A stretch of 64,000 bases of DNA from an uncultured Paracoccaceae bacterium (GTDB taxonomy: Bacteria; Pseudomonadota; Alphaproteobacteria; Rhodobacterales; Rhodobacteraceae): assembly GCA_937895435.1 (NCBI GenBank), contig CALAXT010000032.1, positions 19,809-83,808 of the forward strand, written 5' to 3'. Below are positions 1-8,137 of the stretch, one piece after another. How positions within the stretch are numbered: position 1 is the first letter of the stretch; every line of letters starts with the position of its first letter. Under the pieces are notes generated by a model that worked only from the letters and a program-made list of their open reading frames with translations, ran no database searches and was not told where the DNA came from. The position numbers were made by a program, and so were the translations under genes.

Positions 1-1
1 C

Positions 2-1036
2 GCATGGGCTGCACAGGCGTCAGCGGCTGATATCGCCGATCTCGGCCCTGACCTTAGTCGTGCCATTGCTCCAATTTTGGCGCCCCAACCCCAGCCCAAT
101 TATCCGCAGTTTTCCCGCACCTATCCCGCCGATTTTACGGCAGATGCCGCCTATCTGCGCAGCTTGCCCGATTTGCAAAATGGCCCGGCTTCGTTGATCG
201 CTGGGGCGCGGCAAACAATCCAACATGTTGGCATTTCAAATTTTCGCCTGCCGATCCGCTTTCACACCCGCGACAATGGTGATGTGCGGCTGGAAACATC
301 GGTGACCGGGACTGTCAGCCTTGAAGCCGATAAAAAAGGCATCAACATGAGCCGCATCATGCGCACGTTCTACGGCCATGCCGAACGAACATTCAGCTAT
401 GAGGTGATGGAAAACGCGTTAGAGGATTACAAAGCCGATCTGGAAAGTTTTGATGCCCGGATCATGATGGGTTTTTCCTTTCCGATGAAGGTGTCATCGC
501 TTCGCTCTGGGCTTGAGGGGTGGCAGTATTATGCCATCGCGCTGGAACTGGTTGAACAGGCGGGTGCGCGCAAAAAGATCATGCATCTGGATTATGTCTA
601 CAGCTCAACCTGCCCCTGTTCGTTAGAGCTGTCGGAACATGCCCGGCAATATCGCGGTCAGCTTGCCACACCCCATTCGCAAAGATCTGTGGCGCGGGTG
701 TCTGTGGAAATTATGGGGGGGCTGCTTTGGTTTGAGGATCTGATTGATCTGTGCCGTGCGGCTGTCCCAACTGAGACCCAAGTGATGGTCAAACGCGAAG
801 ATGAACAAGCCTTTGCCGAGATGAATGCCGCCAACCCGATCTTTGTCGAAGACGCGGCCCGGCTTTTTTATGACCAATTGAAACGCGACCCGCGCATCGG
901 TGATTTTCGCGTGGTGGCCAGCCATCAAGAAAGCCTGCACAGCCATGATGCGGTCAGCCTGTTGACAGAAGGGCCGACCTTTGCAGGCGAAAGCCTTGAC
1001 CCGCAGCTGTTTGGCACCCTGATCCATCGCGGCTAG
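2..1036 (+). CDS. folE2: GTP cyclohydrolase FolE2 (type IB), 5' end outside window
   Basis: FolE2 converts GTP to 7,8-dihydroneopterin triphosphate, the first step of folate synthesis, in the cytoplasm. The family is recognised from 'SLPDLQNGPASLI', 'GISNFRLP', the metal/active-site stretch 'YSSTCPCSLELSEHAR', 'TPHSQRSVARVSVE', 'AVPTETQVMVKREDE' and 'VVASHQESLHSHDAV'. The reading frame stays open without a stop from base 2, and the residues before the first internal TTG (base 77) resemble the usual N-terminal helix of rhodobacterial FolE2. The gene is therefore cut by the window edge and does not start at 77. Type IB enzymes use varied metals and often stand in for FolE under zinc limitation. 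folB and folP lie about 11 kb downstream. Confidence 0.95.
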   Translation, partial: AWAAQASAADIADLGPDLSRAIAPILAPQPQPNYPQFSRTYPADFTADAAYLRSLPDLQNGPASLIAGARQTIQHVGISNFRLPIRFHTRDNGDVRLETSVTGTVSLEADKKGINMSRIMRTFYGHAERTFSYEVMENALEDYKADLESFDARIMMGFSFPMKVSSLRSGLEGWQYYAIALELVEQAGARKKIMHLDYVYSSTCPCSLELSEHARQYRGQLATPHSQRSVARVSVEIMGGLLWFEDLIDLCRAAVPTETQVMVKREDEQAFAEMNAANPIFVEDAARLFYDQLKRDPRIGDFRVVASHQESLHSHDAVSLLTEGPTFAGESLDPQLFGTLIHRG

Positions 1037-1117
1037 TCGGGGGGCGTGTCGTGACGCCGCTTAGGTCTTGCGCATGCATGCTTGACTTGCTGCGCGCCCA
1101 ACGCCAAGCCTGCGCGC

Positions 1118-2566
1118 ATGATTGATCTGCGCCCCATTGGATATATCGTAGGTTTGATCGTGGCCGTGATGGGCGCGATCATGCTTGTGCCGCTGGCAAT
1201 AGAGCTGGCGCTGGGCGGCACCGCGGGGCGGGGGTTTTTGCAAAGTGCGGCGCTGGCCGGGTTTTGTGGTGGGCTGACCGCACTGGCCTGTGCAAATCGG
1301 CGCGGGCAGGGGCTGGATTTGCAGCAGACCTTTGTGCTGACCAACGCGATTTGGGCTGTGGCCGTGCTGGTGGGGGCTTTGCCGTTTTTGCTGGTGGTCG
1401 ATGGTATGTCATTTACCGATGCCATTTTCGAAGCGACCTCGGGGTTGACCACGACAGGGGCTAGCGTTTTGGTGGGGTTGGATGGGCTGTCAAAGGGCCT
1501 GCTGATCTGGCGCGCGATTTTGCAATGGTTGGGTGGCTTGGGTATTTTGATCTTGGCCATGATTTTTTTGCCCGTGATGAAAGTCGGGGGTATGCAGTTT
1601 TTCAAAACTGAGGGCTTTGACACGCTGGGCAAGGTGATGCCGCGGGCGCTAGATATCGCCCAGGCGGTTTTGGGGGTTTATACGCTGATTACGGTCGCCT
1701 GCGTTATGGCCTATGCCGGGTTTGGCATGTCTGGTTTTGATGCAGTGGCGCATGCGCTTACGACAGTTTCCACGGGCGGATTTTCCACCTCGGATTCCTC
1801 ATTTAGCAAGTTTTCTGGCCCGCTTGAATATGTGGCCACAGTGTTCATGTTTGCCAGCAGCCTGCCGTTTATCCGGTTTGTGCAGCTTTACGGTGGCAGT
1901 GTGACGCCGATGTGGCATGATCCGCAGGTGCGCGGGTTTGCCCGTTATTTGTTTTATATGGTGGCTTTGATCTTGGTCTATCGCTTGGCCACCAGCCCCG
2001 ACTCTGCCGAAACGATTTTTCGCACAACGCTCTTCAACGTCACCTCAATGATGACAGGCACTGGCTTTGCCAGCGCCTATATCCCCGATTGGGGACCTTT
2101 TGCGGTGTTGATTGTCTTTGTGTTGGGGTTTGTTGGGGGCTGCACGGGATCAAGTTCGGCTGGGGCATCGGTGTTTCGGTTTCAGGTGCTTTTTTTGGCG
2201 ATTGGTGCGCAAATTCGCCAAATTCATGCGCCGCATCGCTTGGTCAAGCTGCGCTATGGTGACCGGATTTTGGAAGATGATGTGATCTATCCCGTGATCG
2301 CATTTTTTTCGTGGTATTTTGGCCTGATTATCTTGGCGACTGTGGTTCTGGCGCTCAGTGGACTTGATTTTGAAACGGCTGTTTTTGCCAGCTGGACATC
2401 GCTTGCCAATATCGGTGCCGCGATCGGTCCGGGGGTGATGCCCAGCTATACAATGCTAGATTTCCCCGATTTGGCCAAATGGGTGATGATTATTGCCATG
2501 ATGCTGGGGCGGTTGGGCATTTTGTCAGTTTTGGTGATCTTGCTGCCCCGATTTTGGCGCAGTTGA
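1118..2566 (+). CDS. trkH: TrkH-family potassium uptake channel subunit
   Basis: Inner-membrane, ion-conducting subunit of a Trk/Ktr K+ uptake system. The 482-residue protein has the four selectivity-filter loops of the superfamily of K+ transporters: TTTGAS near 111-116, STGGFS near 219-224, MTGTGFAS near 312-319 and SLANIGAAIGPG near 428-439. Between them are pairs of hydrophobic helices. A TTG lies 36 bases upstream in frame, but the ATG at 1118 starts directly before the first membrane helix and is the better start. No trkA/ktrA regulatory subunit gene lies next to it, so the NAD-binding partner must be encoded elsewhere. The stop codon is only a few bases from the end of the convergent gene on the other strand. 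Confidence 0.93.
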   Translation: MIDLRPIGYIVGLIVAVMGAIMLVPLAIELALGGTAGRGFLQSAALAGFCGGLTALACANRRGQGLDLQQTFVLTNAIWAVAVLVGALPFLLVVDGMSFTDAIFEATSGLTTTGASVLVGLDGLSKGLLIWRAILQWLGGLGILILAMIFLPVMKVGGMQFFKTEGFDTLGKVMPRALDIAQAVLGVYTLITVACVMAYAGFGMSGFDAVAHALTTVSTGGFSTSDSSFSKFSGPLEYVATVFMFASSLPFIRFVQLYGGSVTPMWHDPQVRGFARYLFYMVALILVYRLATSPDSAETIFRTTLFNVTSMMTGTGFASAYIPDWGPFAVLIVFVLGFVGGCTGSSSAGASVFRFQVLFLAIGAQIRQIHAPHRLVKLRYGDRILEDDVIYPVIAFFSWYFGLIILATVVLALSGLDFETAVFASWTSLANIGAAIGPGVMPSYTMLDFPDLAKWVMIIAMMLGRLGILSVLVILLPRFWRS

Positions 2567-2571
2567 TACGT

Positions 2572-4360
2572 TTAATCCCAGCAGGCTACCAAAACCGTCA
2601 TATCTGCGCCCATTCGGGCCAAGACTTCGGGCGCAAGAGCCGTTTGGGTGGGCACATCGACGGGCGGGTTTTGCCAAAGGCCCGCTTGGGCCAGCGCATC
2701 CAAGATTTGTGGGGCGGCAAGGGCAAACTGCACATCATCGGGCAAAAGCCGCACCGGGTCGTTGGTGCGTGGCATCAAGATACCCAAGACGCGGCCCTGC
2801 GCGTCTAACACTGGCCCACCCGCATCGCCGGGCAAAGCCAACAGGCTAAGACGCCGCAGCCCCTCTTGGCCCTTCAGGCCGCGCAGGTCTTGCAGCGTGC
2901 CAAAGGTCAGGCTGGCGCTTTGCAGCGCATCGCCCCAAGAAAACCCGGCCGTTGCAATTTCATCGCGGATGCGCGGGGGATTGAGTTGCCACGTTGCGAT
3001 GGCGCGGGGGGCCAAAAGGCTTTGCGGTGCCAAAACGGCAATGCCCAGCGTGTCATCTGAAAAAAGGGCTTGGGTGTTGATATTAAGGCCCAGCGTCAGC
3101 CGCGCACAGCTGCCCAGACCGGCATTGGCGGTCAAAACGACGCCAGTTTGGGTTAAATAGACCCCAGATTGCATAGAGCGTGGCCGCCGCAAGGCCAAGC
3201 CTGACAGCATATCGCGGGCTTGATCGTCAGACATCTGTTGCACCCCATCCGACATCGCCTGCGTGCCAAAGGGGGCAAAGCTTGCCCGCATTGCGGCAAG
3301 AATATGCGTGGTGTCGCGTTGTTCGCTGGGGTCCCACACAAGCGTAAAGCCCTTGATCGTGCCATTGGACAACTGGACTTCGGTGTAAGATCTCAGGCCG
3401 GGCTTTTGCCCTGTCAGCAAAAAGCCCTCATCGGTCAAATTGCGCTGACCTTGCGTGGGCACGATTTCAAGTGTTTGCATCGCCTTGTAAAGCGCGCGCA
3501 GTCTGGTGGCATCGCCTGTTTGGCTGATCAGCAAAACTTGGAATGGGCTTTGCGGGGTGTTGCGCGCGACAAAATGGGCGAATGGCGGATCATAGCGGTC
3601 AAAGCGGACAAGATTGGTGGGCAGCGCAATTTCAATCCCGCTTTCGCTATCTTGCACAATTTGCAGCCCCTTGCGGGCCAGATCGTCGTGATAGCTTTGA
3701 AACAGCGTTTCGGTTTGCCCATTATCGAGCTGACCATCAGCCAAATAGCCGGCCATTTGCTGCCATTGCGCAATTGCACCGCGGCTGCCTGTGCCCAACA
3801 CGCCATCAATCGGGCCATAATAAAACCCCAGCCATTTCAGGGCTTTTTGAATTTCAAACCGGGTTTGTGTTGCGTCAAGATCACGCCTGTCGGTCATGGC
3901 CACGGGCTGGTTAGAAAATTCGGGCTGCGGCTGTGGGCGTGACACGATGGGTTCTGACACGACCGTTTGAAGGGCCGCCGTTTGGCTTTGATCTGCCTTG
4001 GGGGGGGGGCATGGTGTCGGCTGTTGGTGAAGTGGGGGGCCAAAATTGGGTTTCAAACACTGATCCGTCGGAAATAAAACTGTCGTTTGGAATTTGGCGT
4101 GATCCGCGCAGATCCGCCAAACGGGCGGCTGCCCCATCGGCCGACATTGGGCCCAAAACGATCAGATACCACCCGGTGCTTGAACGAAAGCCTGAAACAT
4201 CGCGGAATTGTCCGCTGTAGGCTGTTGCCTGTGCTGTGGCACTGGGCAGATCTGGCTGCGCCTCAATTTGTAGCCAAGCGCTGTCTTGGGCCGATGCGCT
4301 GGCCACAGCAAGCCAAACCCCGATTATTGCGGCCAAAAGCCGTGTAGCAAAGCCAGCCAT
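2572..4360 (-). CDS. Secreted SPOR-like/peptidoglycan-binding/trypsin-fold protein, frame broken at a C10 run
   Basis: The N-terminal frame starts at ATG 4360 with a signal peptide (about 25 residues ending SASAQ), followed by a SPOR-like repeat (about 28-108, 'AWLQIEAQPDLPSATAQA', 'GWYLIVLGP'). At the G10 run 4000-4009 (C10 in the mRNA) the coding potential moves to another frame. That frame carries a peptidoglycan-binding domain ('FEIQKALKWLGFYYGPIDG') and a C-terminal trypsin-like domain and ends at 2572. Removing one C gives one continuous protein of about 595 residues. In the protease domain the nucleophile motif reads GDAGGP instead of GDSGGP, the usual His segment reads 'LTANAG', and the usual Asp is also absent, so it looks like a pseudoprotease. 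Likely periplasmic. The break may be a sequencing error, a mutation or a slippery tract. No start is visible that would make the C-terminal half sensible on its own. Confidence 0.75.
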
Positions 4361-4528
4361 ATTCGATACCAATCTTAATAAAACACACGTCTTGCATGCG
4401 CGCGTGTGACCCCAAGGGCAAGCAGTTTTGGGGTATTTTGCTGTCTTTATGCTTAACTGTGGCGCAGCGGTGTCTTGCCTATCGGCCCCACCTTGCCTAG
4501 AGAGTGCGCAACCCGAGCGGAGGCCCCA

Positions 4529-5455
4529 ATGTCAGCCATACCCAGTGATCCCCCCCGCAGCTTTCAAGAGATCATTTTGCGGCTGCAGGCCTATTGGGCT
4601 GCGCAGGGTTGCGCGATCTTGCAGCCCTATGACATGGAAGTGGGGGCGGGCACCTTTCATCCGGCGACGACGTTGCGCAGTTTGGGCAACAAGCCCTGGG
4701 CCGCAGCCTATGTGCAGCCATCCCGCAGGCCGACCGATGGGCGTTATGGCGAAAACCCAAACCGCTTGCAGCATTACTATCAATATCAGGTCATCATCAA
4801 ACCCTCACCGCCAGAAATGCAGGCGCTTTATCTGGGCAGTCTTGCGGCAATTGGCATTGATTTGGCGCTGCATGATATCCGCTTTGTCGAAGATGATTGG
4901 GAAAGCCCCACCTTGGGCGCTTGGGGACTGGGCTGGGAGGTGTGGTGTGATGGTATGGAAGTGTCTCAGTTCACGTATTTCCAGCAAGTGGGTGGCCATG
5001 ATTGCAAGCCGGTGTCGGGTGAGCTGACATACGGTTTGGAGCGTTTGGCGATGTATGTGCTGGGCGTCGATCATGTGATGGATATGCCGTTTAATGACCC
5101 GCAATCCCCAATCGCGCTGCGCTATGGCGATATCTTTCGTCAAACAGAACAAGAATACAGCCGCTGGAATTTTGATCAGGCCGACACCGCAATGCTGTTG
5201 ACGCATTTCGAAGACGCCGAGGCCGAATGTGACCGAATTTTAACCGCGCCCCTGCAAGATGCGGCTGGACGTGAGATCATCATGGCCCATCCCGCTTATG
5301 ATCAATGCATCAAGGCCAGTCATTTGTTCAACCTTTTGGATGCCCGCGGTGTGATTTCGGTGACCGAACGCCAAGCCTATATTGGTCGGGTGCGGGCGCT
5401 GGCCAAGCGCTGCGCTGATGCGTTTGTGCAAACCCCGGCTGGGGGCAGCGCATAA
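4529..5455 (+). CDS. glyQ: Glycyl-tRNA synthetase alpha subunit
   Basis: Catalytic class II subunit of the bacterial alpha2-beta2 GlyRS, which charges tRNA-Gly in the cytoplasm. The 308-residue protein shows class II motifs including '[12 protein letters not shown]' (about 39-50), '[17 protein letters not shown]' and '[14 protein letters not shown]'. The start is ATG 4529, preceded six bases upstream by GGAGG; an in-frame TTG further upstream lacks a ribosome site. The next gene (DUF6446) overlaps its stop by one base (TAATG), and glyS follows, so the three form one operon. A tRNA-Gly gene lies in the same window at 35.5 kb. Confidence 0.97.
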   Translation: MSAIPSDPPRSFQEIILRLQAYWAAQGCAILQPYDMEVGAGTFHPATTLRSLGNKPWAAAYVQPSRRPTDGRYGENPNRLQHYYQYQVIIKPSPPEMQALYLGSLAAIGIDLALHDIRFVEDDWESPTLGAWGLGWEVWCDGMEVSQFTYFQQVGGHDCKPVSGELTYGLERLAMYVLGVDHVMDMPFNDPQSPIALRYGDIFRQTEQEYSRWNFDQADTAMLLTHFEDAEAECDRILTAPLQDAAGREIIMAHPAYDQCIKASHLFNLLDARGVISVTERQAYIGRVRALAKRCADAFVQTPAGGSA

Positions 5456-5949
5456 TGGCACCGCGTGGCCTGACAACGGGCAAGTTTGTGGCGGGGGCGA
5501 TCGTGGCTACGGCCTTGATTGCCGGTGGCTTTATGTATTGGCTGCAAGTGTATGCGTTTTATGCCCCTGTCCAGCCTCAGGGGCGCTACGCGATCACGCT
5601 GGCCCCCGGCCCCGATCAAGCCGCTGATCTGGTGCTTGATCTGACAGATTTTCAAGGGATTGATGCCACCAGCTCGCCCCTGCGCTTTCGGGCCTGTTTT
5701 CAGGTTTTGACGCCCAAGGCCGATGTTGTGCGCACCGCCCAACCCTATGCGACGCCCGAGCCGCTGTTGCCGCCCGGCTGGTTTGACTGCTTTGAGGCCG
5801 AAACCATCGCCCTTGCGTTGCAGGCAGGCACCGCCCACGCCTATTTGGGGCAACGCGACATTTTCCCCGGTGTTGACCGAGTTGTTGCTGTCTTTGACGA
5901 TGGGCGGGGCTTTGCTTGGCACCAGTTGAATGAGACGATGAAAGACTGA
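5455..5949 (+). CDS. DUF6446 family membrane-anchored protein
   Basis: A 164-residue protein of unknown function. It has one N-terminal transmembrane helix (about 11-33, 'FVAGAIVATALIAGGFMYWL') and a soluble domain with two cysteines in 'FRACFQVLTP' and 'GWFDCFEAE'. The overall pattern matches the DUF6446 family, which as I recall is confined to Rhodobacterales and sits between glyQ and glyS. The helix-first topology suggests a periplasmic domain, where the two cysteines could form a disulfide; this is inference. Its start codon overlaps the glyQ stop (TAATG), so translation is probably coupled. Nothing in the sequence links it to aminoacylation. Confidence 0.8.
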   Translation: MAPRGLTTGKFVAGAIVATALIAGGFMYWLQVYAFYAPVQPQGRYAITLAPGPDQAADLVLDLTDFQGIDATSSPLRFRACFQVLTPKADVVRTAQPYATPEPLLPPGWFDCFEAETIALALQAGTAHAYLGQRDIFPGVDRVVAVFDDGRGFAWHQLNETMKD

Positions 5950-6000
5950 TCCATTTTCGCACGCTGAACTTTTGCCCATCCAAACCCGTTGGAACCCACC

Positions 6001-8061
6001 ATGCCTAACCTTTTGATCGAACTCTTTTCTGAGGAAATTCCCGCCCGCATGCAAAAACGTGCGGCCGAAGACCTCAAACGGTTGGTGACCGAAGGTCTGG
6101 TGCAGGCTGGGCTGACCTATGGTGGGGCGGCAGCTTTTGCCACGCCTCGGCGTTTGGTTTTGGCGGTTGAGGGCTTGCTGGGCGCAAGCCCGGCGCAGCG
6201 TGAAGAACGCAAAGGCCCGCGCGCCGATGCGCCCGCTGCCGCGATTGATGGGTTTTTGCGCTCAACAGGTCTGAACAAAGATCAGCTGTTCTTACGCGAC
6301 ACGCCCAAGGGCGCTCTTTATTTTGCAGTGATTGAAACACCGGGCCGGGATGCCTCTGCGATCATTGCTGATGTTCTGGCCGGGGTTATTCGCGATTTTC
6401 CGTGGCCCAAGGCCATGCGTTGGGGGGCGGGCAGCCTGCGTTGGGTGCGGCCCCTGCACGCGATCTTGTGCATTTTTGAAGATGAGACTGGCACTGAGGT
6501 TGTGCCGTTGCAGGTTGATCACATCACCGCCAGCAACACGACCCAAGGCCACCGCTTTATGGCGCCGGGGCGCTTTGGCGTGCATGGGTTTGATGATTAC
6601 CGCGCCAAGTTGAAAGCTGCGTATGTTTTGTTGGATGGCGCAGATCGCGCGGCGCAGATTTGGGCTGATGCACAAAATTTGGCCTTTGCCCAAGGGTTGG
6701 AATTGGTCGAAGATGCGGGACTTTTGTCGGAAGTTGCGGGCCTTGTCGAATGGCCTGTGGTGCTGATGGGGCGGATTGATGAAGCGTTTTTGGGCTTGCC
6801 ACCCGAGGTGTTGCAGACATCGATGCGCGAACATCAGAAATTCTTTTCGTTGCGTAACCCGAAAACGGCCCGGATTGAGGGCTTTGTGACCGTGGCAAAT
6901 ATTCTTGCCCCTGATGGTGGTCAGACGATTTTGCGTGGCAACCAAAAGGTGCTGTCGGCCCGGCTGTCGGATGCGCGGTTCTTTTGGGAAAACGATCTGC
7001 GTCGTGTCACATCTGAAGGGCTCGAGGGTATGGGCGCGGGGCTTGCGGGCGTGACATTTCACAACAAATTGGGCAGTCAGGCCGACCGGATTTCCCGCAT
7101 CGCCGCTTTGGCGCGCGAAATTGCCCCATTGGTGGGGGCCGATGGCGATATGGCGGCCCAAGCCGCGCGCGTGGCCAAGGCTGATCTGCAATCGGCGATG
7201 GTGGGCGAATTTCCGGAACTGCAGGGCACGATGGGCGGCTATTATGCCCGTGCTGTGGGGCTGCCTGATGCTGTGGCTGATGCCTGCCGCGCGCATTACC
7301 AGCCGCTTGGGCCCTCAGATGATGTGCCAAGTGCGTCGGTTTCGGTGGCTGTGGCGCTGGCAGACAAAATCGACACGCTCACCTGTTTTTGGGCGATTGA
7401 TGAAAAGCCCACCGGCAGCAAAGATCCCTTTGCCCTGCGGCGCGCAGCGCTGGGCGTTATCCGGTTGATCTTGTCAAACGCTGTGCGTGCAGGATTGTCG
7501 GATTTGTTTGTGCGCGCCAACAGGGGCACTGATGCGGCGGATCTGTTGGCGTTCTTTCATGACCGTCTAAAGGTCTATCTGCGGGATCAGGGTATTCCAT
7601 ATGATGTGATTGATGCCTGTTTGGCTATGCCTGGCAATGACGATCTGACGTTGTTGGTGAACCGCGCCCAAGCTTTGGCGGGGCTGTTGAAGACTGACGA
7701 TGGTACCAACCTGCTGCAAGGGTTCAAACGCGCCAATAACATTTTGACCCAAGCCGAGGCCAAAGACGGTGTTGAATATTCTTACGGCCCAGATGCAAAA
7801 TTTGCCGAAGGCCCTGAAGAGCTGGCGCTCTTTGACGCGTTAGATTTGGCCGAGGCGACCATCACGCCCGCGATGGAGACACAGGATTTTGTGGCTGCAA
7901 TGCAGGCGATGGCGGCGCTGCGTGGCCCGATTGATGCATTTTTCACTGCGGTGCAGGTCAATGCCGATAACGCTATGGTGCGCCGAAACCGCTTGAACCT
8001 GTTGCACCGCATTCGGGCCACATGTTTGCGGGTGGCAGATTTGGCACGTCTCGAAGGATAA
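6001..8061 (+). CDS. glyS: Glycyl-tRNA synthetase beta subunit
   Basis: Tetramer partner of GlyQ that supplies tRNA recognition through HD-like and anticodon-binding domains. The 686-residue length is normal. The N-terminus 'LLIELFSEEIPARMQ' and the internal 'TPRRLVLAV', 'SMREHQKFF', 'DARFFWENDLR' and 'DKIDTLTCFWAIDEKPTGSKDPF' (in overlapping segments) are diagnostic. ATG 6001 is preferred to a TTG 12 bases upstream because it begins the conserved N-terminus. It lies 51 bases after the DUF6446 gene and precedes the PPDK-like gene on the same strand. Confidence 0.96.
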   Translation: MPNLLIELFSEEIPARMQKRAAEDLKRLVTEGLVQAGLTYGGAAAFATPRRLVLAVEGLLGASPAQREERKGPRADAPAAAIDGFLRSTGLNKDQLFLRDTPKGALYFAVIETPGRDASAIIADVLAGVIRDFPWPKAMRWGAGSLRWVRPLHAILCIFEDETGTEVVPLQVDHITASNTTQGHRFMAPGRFGVHGFDDYRAKLKAAYVLLDGADRAAQIWADAQNLAFAQGLELVEDAGLLSEVAGLVEWPVVLMGRIDEAFLGLPPEVLQTSMREHQKFFSLRNPKTARIEGFVTVANILAPDGGQTILRGNQKVLSARLSDARFFWENDLRRVTSEGLEGMGAGLAGVTFHNKLGSQADRISRIAALAREIAPLVGADGDMAAQAARVAKADLQSAMVGEFPELQGTMGGYYARAVGLPDAVADACRAHYQPLGPSDDVPSASVSVAVALADKIDTLTCFWAIDEKPTGSKDPFALRRAALGVIRLILSNAVRAGLSDLFVRANRGTDAADLLAFFHDRLKVYLRDQGIPYDVIDACLAMPGNDDLTLLVNRAQALAGLLKTDDGTNLLQGFKRANNILTQAEAKDGVEYSYGPDAKFAEGPEELALFDALDLAEATITPAMETQDFVAAMQAMAALRGPIDAFFTAVQVNADNAMVRRNRLNLLHRIRATCLRVADLARLEG

Positions 8062-8137
8062 AATTGCCGCGCTTGCACAGGCGCGTCTTCGGCGTATGCT
8101 GCACGGCAGAACAGAATTCCTGCGTGAGCCTTGATTT

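Noticed and set aside
4030..4040. A second G run (six) near the C10 tract as the site of the frame break
   Set aside because: Both frames read sensibly only up to the C10 run; the N-terminal frame still gives the expected 'QFWPP' across the six-G run.
6292..7296. Minus-strand open frame of 334 codons inside glyS
   Set aside because: Antisense shadow of glyS with His- and Gln-rich random-looking content.
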